64,000 nt of DNA from Streptomyces tailanensis (GTDB lineage: Bacteria; Actinomycetota; Actinomycetes; Streptomycetales; Streptomycetaceae). The DNA lies in assembly GCF_008386495.1 (NCBI RefSeq), contig NZ_VTHJ01000044.1, positions 20,760 through 84,759 of the forward strand, read 5' to 3'. The translations under genes and the position numbers were made by a program. Positions 59,183-64,000 of this stretch are shown in pieces. The notes under the pieces were generated by a model. That model made no database searches. It was not told where the DNA came from and was given only the letters and a program-made list of their open reading frames with translations. How positions within the stretch are numbered: the first letter of the stretch is position 1; every line of letters begins with the position of its first letter.

Positions 59183-59737
59183 ATGGACCCGCAGGACCAC
59201 GAGAGATTCCGGGAATTCGTCGACGCCCGGTGGAGCGCCCTGCTCCGCCTGGCGAACCTGCTCACCGGCGGCGACCGGCACGAGGCCGAGGATCTCGTGC
59301 AGATCGCTCTGCTGAAGGCGCTGGGTCGCTGGCGACACATCGAGGACCCGGAGGGCTACGTGCGCAAGGTGATGTACCGGCACCAGATCAGCCGTTGGCG
59401 GCTGCGTCGCCCACACCGCGAGGCGACGTTCGCCACGCCGCCGGAGGAACTGGCGGGTGTCGCCGACGGCACGTCCGCCGCCGATCTGCGGATCACGGTG
59501 CGCCAGGCGCTCGGCCGGCTGACCCCGCGGCAGCGCACGATGCTCGTGCTGCGCTATTTCGAAGACCTGTCCGAGACGGAGGTGGCGAGCGTCCTGGGCT
59601 GCTCGGTGGGCACGGTGCGCAGCACCACCCATCGGTCGCTGGCCCGGCTGCGCGGTCTCGCGCCGGAGCTGGGCGCGCCCGCTCGTGCCGCGACCGCGGC
59701 CCCGAGCACCAACGTGCCGAGGGGAGCACACACATGA
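59183..59737 (+). CDS. SigE-family ECF RNA polymerase sigma factor
   Basis: 184 residues from ATG 59183 after GGGAGG. Region 2: LLRLANLLTGGDRHEAEDLV and QIALLKALGRWRHIEDPEGY. Region 4: LTPRQRTMLVLRYFEDLSET and VASVLGCSVGTVRSTTHRSL. It redirects polymerase to a small regulon. Its stop overlaps the next gene start (ATGA), which encodes the likely cognate membrane anti-sigma or sensor. Confidence 0.92.
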   Translation: MDPQDHERFREFVDARWSALLRLANLLTGGDRHEAEDLVQIALLKALGRWRHIEDPEGYVRKVMYRHQISRWRLRRPHREATFATPPEELAGVADGTSAADLRITVRQALGRLTPRQRTMLVLRYFEDLSETEVASVLGCSVGTVRSTTHRSLARLRGLAPELGAPARAATAAPSTNVPRGAHT

Positions 59738-61104
59738 ACGCCGACCAGCTGGACCGCACGATCCGGGACGTCCTCAACGGCTGGACCCCCGACAGCCCCG
59801 GCGCTCCCGCAGGCCTCGCCGACCGCCTCGTGCGCCGCCGCCGACGGCGGAACCTCGTGCGCGCGGGCGGTGCGGCCCTCGGCCTGGCCGGTATCGCCGT
59901 CGGCTCGGTGCTCGTCACCGGTGGGGGCGGCGGCGACAGGACACAGCCGCCGGCTTCGGGGGTGAGCAAGGAGAGCAGGCTGCTGTGGCGGACCACGCTG
60001 CCGGGTACGTCCTGGGACGCCTGCACCACCGGTCCGGGTGCCGTCTACTGCCGGGGGGCGGCGTACGACGGCATCGGCGTGGACGCCCGTACCGGAAAGG
60101 TCGAGTGGCGGCGGAAGGCCGAGGCCAACGACGGCAACGGCACCCCGGCGGGATCGCTGGCCGGTGTCCGCGACGGGGTGCTGTACACCTACGCCGATCA
60201 CGCCCCGGGGACGTCCAGAGCCGGCACCGACCTCGTCGCCCTCGACATCGACACTCGCCGGGTGCTGTGGAAGCACGAGCTGGCCGACGACAGCCGCGAC
60301 CGGGACTCCGGCGTGCTGTTCGACGGCGGGATCCTCGCCAACTCCCCGTCCTTCAAGAGCGTGGCCGCGCTGGACGACACGACGGGCCGGACGCTGTGGA
60401 CCTACAAGTGGAAGCAGGCCGACTGCGACCGGGCAGCGATCAACGGTGTCCCGTACCTGATGTGCTCGCCGGACAGCGAGAAGGCCCCGCAACGCAGCAC
60501 CGTCGTGCGGTTGGACCCGGCGACCGGCGAGGCCCGGACGGTCGCGACCGTCGACGGCCCGACGATCTATCTCGGCACGGACGGGGATGCCGTACTGCTG
60601 GGCGGTATGGCCGGCGACCAGGAGTACTTCGGCGACCCCGGGCCCGCCACCCTGACCCGCGTCGACCTCGGCTCGGGCAAGGTGTCGCAGCACCGCGCGG
60701 ACGGCATGCCGATGGGCGACGTCGCGGACGGCATCATCCTGACGTCCCGCAGGGGCGGCACCGTCATCGCGTACTCCGCCGACAACGGCGAACGACTGTG
60801 GTCACGCGAGCTCGGCCTCACCCTGCGCGAGGACCCACGCGACCCCGCGATGCTGGAACTGGCCTCCGACGCCGCCGTGGACCTCGACAACCGCGTGGCC
60901 TACTACCTTGATCCGTCCGGCCACCTGGTGGGCCTCGACCTGGGCAGCGGCGAGGTCCGCTGGCGCGGCCAGGTCCGCCTGCCGAAGAGCCCGGTGGAGG
61001 GAGGAGTCGCCCCAGAGCTGATGCTCCACGACCACACCCTCATCGGCCAGATCGGCGGCCAGCTCTTCCGGATCGAGCCCGTGCTGCCCGAGGCGGGGTC
61101 GTAG
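59734..61104 (+). CDS. Membrane-anchored PQQ-like beta-propeller, probable sigma partner
   Basis: 456 residues from ATG 59734. A short cytoplasmic part (MNADQLDRTIRDVLNGWTPD), a membrane helix (GGAALGLAGIAVGSVLVTGG, about 47-67) and a large extracellular propeller with repeats such as YDGIGVDARTGKVEWRRKAE, VAALDDTTGRTLWTYKWKQA and VVRLDPATGEARTV. Translational coupling to the ECF sigma factor suggests an anti-sigma sensor; the typical zinc anti-sigma domain is not visible. Confidence 0.85.
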   Translation: MNADQLDRTIRDVLNGWTPDSPGAPAGLADRLVRRRRRRNLVRAGGAALGLAGIAVGSVLVTGGGGGDRTQPPASGVSKESRLLWRTTLPGTSWDACTTGPGAVYCRGAAYDGIGVDARTGKVEWRRKAEANDGNGTPAGSLAGVRDGVLYTYADHAPGTSRAGTDLVALDIDTRRVLWKHELADDSRDRDSGVLFDGGILANSPSFKSVAALDDTTGRTLWTYKWKQADCDRAAINGVPYLMCSPDSEKAPQRSTVVRLDPATGEARTVATVDGPTIYLGTDGDAVLLGGMAGDQEYFGDPGPATLTRVDLGSGKVSQHRADGMPMGDVADGIILTSRRGGTVIAYSADNGERLWSRELGLTLREDPRDPAMLELASDAAVDLDNRVAYYLDPSGHLVGLDLGSGEVRWRGQVRLPKSPVEGGVAPELMLHDHTLIGQIGGQLFRIEPVLPEAGS

Positions 61105-61178
61105 GCGGAGGTGGTTCGTGGCGAAGCCGAGTCCCGCGCCGGCCGCGGAGTGCGGCCGGCGCTGGACGGCGGCTCGGC

Positions 61179-62369
61179 TCAGCGGTGCGCTCCCTCTGCC
61201 GGGGACGCGTTCGCGGGTCGCGTACGCAGGGCGACGGCGGCGGCCGACGCGGACAGAACCACGCTGCCCCAGGCCGCGAGCCGGTGGTCGTGCGTCGCCT
61301 CGGTCGCGGCGCCGGCGAGCAGCGGCCCCAGGAACGCGCCGGCGTTCAGCGCGACCGTCGCGAACGCACCGCTCAGCGACGGGGCGCGGGACGCGACGGA
61401 CATGACGTGATGGACGAGCGTCGAGCCGATCCCGAACGACAGCCCGCCCTGGATGACGGCCGCGATGAACAGCGGTACCGGGTACGCGCTGGTCGACGCC
61501 AGCACCGCCCATCCGACGGGCAGGACGTACAGGGTACGGATCAGCCCCGGTCGCATCCCCAGCCGCCCATTGCCAACCCCTTCGTCGCCGACGCGGCCCG
61601 CGATCGTCACCCCGATGAACGCGCCCACACCGAACGCGGCGAGCAGGCCGGGTACCGCCACGCCGGGCAGGCCGGCGACGTCCGTCGCGATGACGGCGAG
61701 GTAGGCGAAGGTCGCGAACGTCGCCCCGTTGACCAGGGCCGCGAGGAGCAACGCCAACTGCACGGGACGCGCCCGCAGTTCGCGCGCCTCCCGCCTGATC
61801 GAGACGTCATGCGGACGAGGGGCGGAGGAAGAGGGCGCCGACCGGAACACCAGCGCCAGTGCGGGCAGGCACAGCGCGGCGACCGCCCAGAACACCGATC
61901 GCCAGCCGGACCAGTCGCCGAGCAGCGCGCCCGCGGGCACACCGATGACGCACGACAGCGTCACCCCGGACAACAGGGTCGCGGTGGCCCTGGGCCGCCG
62001 CTCCGGCGCGACCAGGCCGGTCGCCACGGACATCGCGACCGCGAGGAACCCCGCGTTGACGATCGCGGCGACGACACGGGTACCGAACAGCACCGGGAAG
62101 CTCGCCGTGACCGCACCGACCACATGCACGACGACGAACGCGGCCAGAAAGCCCGCCAGCGCCCGACGGCGTGGCCAACGGGCGCTCAACGCGGCCATCA
62201 CCGGCGCGCCGACGATCATCCCGACGGCATACGCGGAGGTCAGGCTCGCGGCGGCCGCCACGGACACGGACATGTCGTGAGCGATGCCCGGCACGAGCCC
62301 GGCCAGCATGAACTCGGAGGTCCCCTGCGCGAAAACGGCAAGGCTGAGGACGTAGACGAAGAGAGGCAA
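61179..62369 (-). CDS. MFS exporter, chloramphenicol-resistance (Cml/CmlR) type
   Basis: 396 residues from TTG 62369. Twelve helices. The family start VYVLSLAVFAQGTSEFMLAG is diagnostic, followed by AYAVGMIVGAPVMAALSARW and RVVAAIVNAGFLAVAMSVAT, then VTLSCVIGVPAGALLGDWSG. Proteins of this kind (cml, cmlR1/R2) export chloramphenicol and related phenicols. The substrate of this copy is inferred only. Confidence 0.88.
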   Translation of the reverse strand: MPLFVYVLSLAVFAQGTSEFMLAGLVPGIAHDMSVSVAAAASLTSAYAVGMIVGAPVMAALSARWPRRRALAGFLAAFVVVHVVGAVTASFPVLFGTRVVAAIVNAGFLAVAMSVATGLVAPERRPRATATLLSGVTLSCVIGVPAGALLGDWSGWRSVFWAVAALCLPALALVFRSAPSSSAPRPHDVSIRREARELRARPVQLALLLAALVNGATFATFAYLAVIATDVAGLPGVAVPGLLAAFGVGAFIGVTIAGRVGDEGVGNGRLGMRPGLIRTLYVLPVGWAVLASTSAYPVPLFIAAVIQGGLSFGIGSTLVHHVMSVASRAPSLSGAFATVALNAGAFLGPLLAGAATEATHDHRLAAWGSVVLSASAAAVALRTRPANASPAEGAHR

Positions 62370-62591
62370 GGAGTCGACTCCAGCGTCGAGGTACGCGAGG
62401 TACGGGACAGAGGCACGCGTGCCCGGTCACTGGAAGCGAGAAGTGAGATCGGCTGAGAGGCGGCCGACCGTCACCGGTCGCCGCTCGTCACAGAACCGCT
62501 CGCCGCCGAGTGACCGGCGGCTCGGTTCTGTCCGACTCGGGGTTCGTCACCCGAGGCACGGTAGTCCCGGCCCCACGGGCGCTCAACCGGA

Positions 62592-62942
62592 TTACAAAGC
62601 CAGCCCGCGGATCAACTTCTCGGCCTTGCCCAGCAGTTGGACCTCCTGCTCGCTCATCGTCGGGTTGGCGGCCCGGCGGGCTCGCGCCTCGCTGAGGCCC
62701 GTCTCCGTGAGGGTAGATGTGGGCGAGGCGGTCGGGGTCGCCGTGCGCACGCACGGTACGGGGTAGCCGTGGCCGCGTACGTACTCCATGACCTCCGCCT
62801 CGGCGGTCGCGTCACCCCGGTCGACCCGGTAGCGCCGCAGCACCCACGCGATCCCGTCGGCCCCGAGCCCCTCCCCGGCCCCGTCCTCGATCTCGTACAC
62901 GTCCGCCGTGCGTCCCGCCCCGAGCAGTCTCCCCATCCGCAT
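62592..62942 (-). pseudogene. Aminoglycoside-phosphotransferase-family gene with internal deletion
   Basis: 116 residues from ATG 62942. The first 60 residues (GRLLGAGRTADVYEIEDG, WVLRRYRVDRGDATAEAEVM, EYVRGHGYPVP) are the start of an APH-type kinase fold. The last 40 (LSEARARRAANPTMSEQEVQ LLGKAEKLIRGL in two pieces) are the normal ending of the same family. The catalytic middle (HxDxxxxN and DFD) is missing, joined in frame by a Thr/Pro-rich bridge. It is a deleted gene still open end to end. Confidence 0.75.
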
Positions 62943-63393
62943 GTCCGGAACCTACCGTGGCCGGCTCACAGGCGGCCCTCAGGCCGGGCCAGGTGCCGGG
63001 CGGCGTTCGAGAGGCCGGTCACATTTGCCCCACCCACGCGGTGAACACCCTGCCACGCACTCGCCACGGTCCGTCAGCCGAGTCGTGAACCAGCCCACAG
63101 GACCCAGGTCACATACGAAGTGGGGTCGTAGATCGAATGGCATGACATGTGCGCGGCGTAAGTACCCCTGACCTGCACATTGAGAGCCACGTCACACAAG
63201 CGACCTCCTCCACACATACGACCATAACTAGCAAAAGGGGTGTTTGCGGACAGGTCGCCCGGCCTGCTTCTGTGGACGAGTCGCACGGCGCCGACGTGCC
63301 CACCCGGGCCGCGGCGCCGACGTACGCCCCCACCGCACCTCACGTGGTGAAGGCATGCCCGCGACGGTCATGTCCCCGAAGAAAAGGCTCCCC
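62943..63393. other. Regulatory leader region of the transglycosylase gene
   Basis: 450 bases without a gene. The centre (63150-63240) is less GC-rich and could hold the promoter. I looked for a c-di-AMP riboswitch, frequent ahead of Streptomyces cell-wall lytic genes, and did not see its conserved blocks. Confidence 0.35.
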
Positions 63394-63804
63394 GTGACTC
63401 TCTCCCTTCTCCGCCGCATCGCCTCCCCGAAGAAGGCCCTCGCCGGTGCCGCCGTGGCCGCCGCCACCGCCGGTACGCTGCTCGCCGCCGCGCCCGCCCA
63501 GGCCGCGTCGGAGGCCTCTCAGGCGCAGTCGATCGCGAAGAAGATGATCGGCAACTCGGCCCAGTACAGCTGCTTCGCCAAGATCGTCGACCACGAGAGC
63601 GACTGGGACGTCAACGCGACGAACGCGTCCTCCGGCGCCTACGGCCTGGTCCAGGCGCTCCCCGGTTCGAAGATGGCCTCCGCCGGTTCCGACTGGAAGA
63701 CCAACGCCACCACCCAGATCGAGTGGGGCCTGGACTACATGAAGGAGCGCTACGGCAGCCCGTGTGGCGCGTGGAACTTCTGGCAGGCCAACAACTGGTA
63801 CTGA
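63394..63804 (+). CDS. Secreted transglycosylase-like protein
   Basis: 136 residues if started at GTG 63394, after AAAAGG; in-frame ATGs at 63355 and 63370 would add 13 or 8 residues. Signal peptide: PKKALAGAAVAAATAGTLLA with cleavage near AQAAS. The mature domain resembles aggregation-promoting/SLT-type lytic transglycosylases: CFAKIVDHESDWDVNATNAS contains the catalytic Glu, GAYGLVQALPGSKMASAGSD and YMKERYGSPCGAWNFWQ follow. It cleaves peptidoglycan glycan strands outside the cell. Confidence 0.85.
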   Translation: MTLSLLRRIASPKKALAGAAVAAATAGTLLAAAPAQAASEASQAQSIAKKMIGNSAQYSCFAKIVDHESDWDVNATNASSGAYGLVQALPGSKMASAGSDWKTNATTQIEWGLDYMKERYGSPCGAWNFWQANNWY

Positions 63805-63829
63805 TCAGCACTGGCACTGATCAGCCCCG

Positions 63830-63936
63830 CAGCAGCTGAGCTGAAGGCGTTCCGCAAGCTGCCCGCGGCCAAGCAGAAGGCGTTCGTCGGCTACCTGCAG
63901 AACGCCAAGGTCTACAAGGCGTTCGCCTTCGATTGG
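63830..63936 (+). pseudogene. Short coding remnant of unknown protein
   Basis: Plus-strand reading AELKAFRKLPAAKQKAFVGY and LQNAKVYKAF has good codon use and looks like part of a helical secreted or ribosome-associated protein, but has no start and becomes nonsense at about 63937, where the TnpB fragment begins on the other strand. Confidence 0.4.
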
Positions 63937-64000
63937 AGGAGGGGAACCAGCGGTCCACGACCACCAGGTTCCGCCCGTACCACGCCGTCTTGTACTCCAG
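63937..64000 (-). pseudogene. TnpB/OrfB (IS200/IS605) fragment running off the right edge
   Basis: Minus-strand translation gives EYKTAWYGRNLVVVDRWFPS, the conserved block just before the zinc-finger cysteines of TnpB. It enters from beyond the window. The cysteines that should follow (SKTCSxCG) are absent because the sequence changes at about 63937, so this TnpB is truncated at its C-terminus. Confidence 0.7.

Noticed and set aside
62943..63393. Possible c-di-AMP (ydaO) riboswitch before the transglycosylase gene
   Set aside because: Expected from family knowledge, but the conserved purine-rich blocks were not found.
1..64000. CRISPR arrays, tRNA or rRNA genes
   Set aside because: No regularly spaced repeats, cloverleaf-ending CCA patterns or rRNA blocks were seen by reading; a covariance search was not possible.

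Overview
The window is high-GC actinobacterial DNA with strong G/C third-position bias, frequent GTG starts, an A-type RNase P RNA, F420-type oxidoreductase, DUF6415/XRE regulatory genes and a dispersed intergenic repeat familiar from Streptomyces. I read it as a Streptomyces chromosome (about 70% GC by eye, not counted). I saw no rRNA, tRNA or CRISPR array.

Bases 1-22,400 form a stress/respiration accessory island. It holds several hemerythrins, a ferritin-like di-iron protein, SPW-repeat, DUF2243, CtaG, DUF2071, copper-bundle and other membrane proteins, a GAF-ANTAR regulator, an orphan succinate/fumarate reductase iron-sulfur subunit, cytochrome bd (cydAB), a RecQ-like helicase and a DUF2231-Rieske protein. 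Two things stand out. At least nine genes or gene remnants carry an upstream GGGTAC/GGGTAT box matching the -10 element of Streptomyces SigB-type stress sigma factors. The island is also full of broken genes: recQ has an in-frame TAG, the Rieske gene an in-frame TGA, cydA a one-base frameshift, coxII lacks its membrane half, one hemerythrin is joined out of frame to half of an alcohol dehydrogenase, and scraps of STAS, RecQ, DUF2231, excalibur and DUF1360 genes remain. The island stops against the 3' end of rnpB.

From 22,425 to 42,360 the window is mostly intact core-like chromosome: rnpB, an EamA exporter with its AraC regulator, an RNB ribonuclease with a one-base error in a G8 tract, yaaA, a Nif3/zinc-ribbon/RNase H-phosphatase operon (with a CTG start), a MaoC/ADH/SDR beta-oxidation operon, an MFS exporter, a methyltransferase, a 702-residue coiled-coil/Mrr-nuclease/TerD fusion protein, a cell-wall amidase and a DUF5336 protein. 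Bases 42,400-44,780 are an AT-richer insertion graveyard (ISAs1-like, IS3-like and IS4-like scraps) enclosing one secreted protein gene.

From 44,869 to the end lie an LLM oxidoreductase, a four-gene XRE/DUF6415/ATPase regulatory locus with a palindromic operator, a glycosyltransferase/methyltransferase/prenyltransferase-like operon divergent from a KstR-like TetR repressor, an orphan TPP riboswitch facing the 3' end of that repressor gene, a secreted alpha/beta hydrolase, a TPR protein, a ferredoxin-aldehyde dehydrogenase pair, an MBL-fold hydrolase, an ECF sigma/PQQ-propeller pair, a chloramphenicol-type exporter, an internally deleted phosphotransferase, a secreted transglycosylase and a TnpB scrap. 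Three copies of the KstR operator consensus TNNAACNNGTTNNA (35,620; 52,084; 58,024) link the kstR-like gene, the MaoC/ADH/SDR operon and the MBL/aldehyde dehydrogenase locus into a probable lipid or steroid catabolism regulon.
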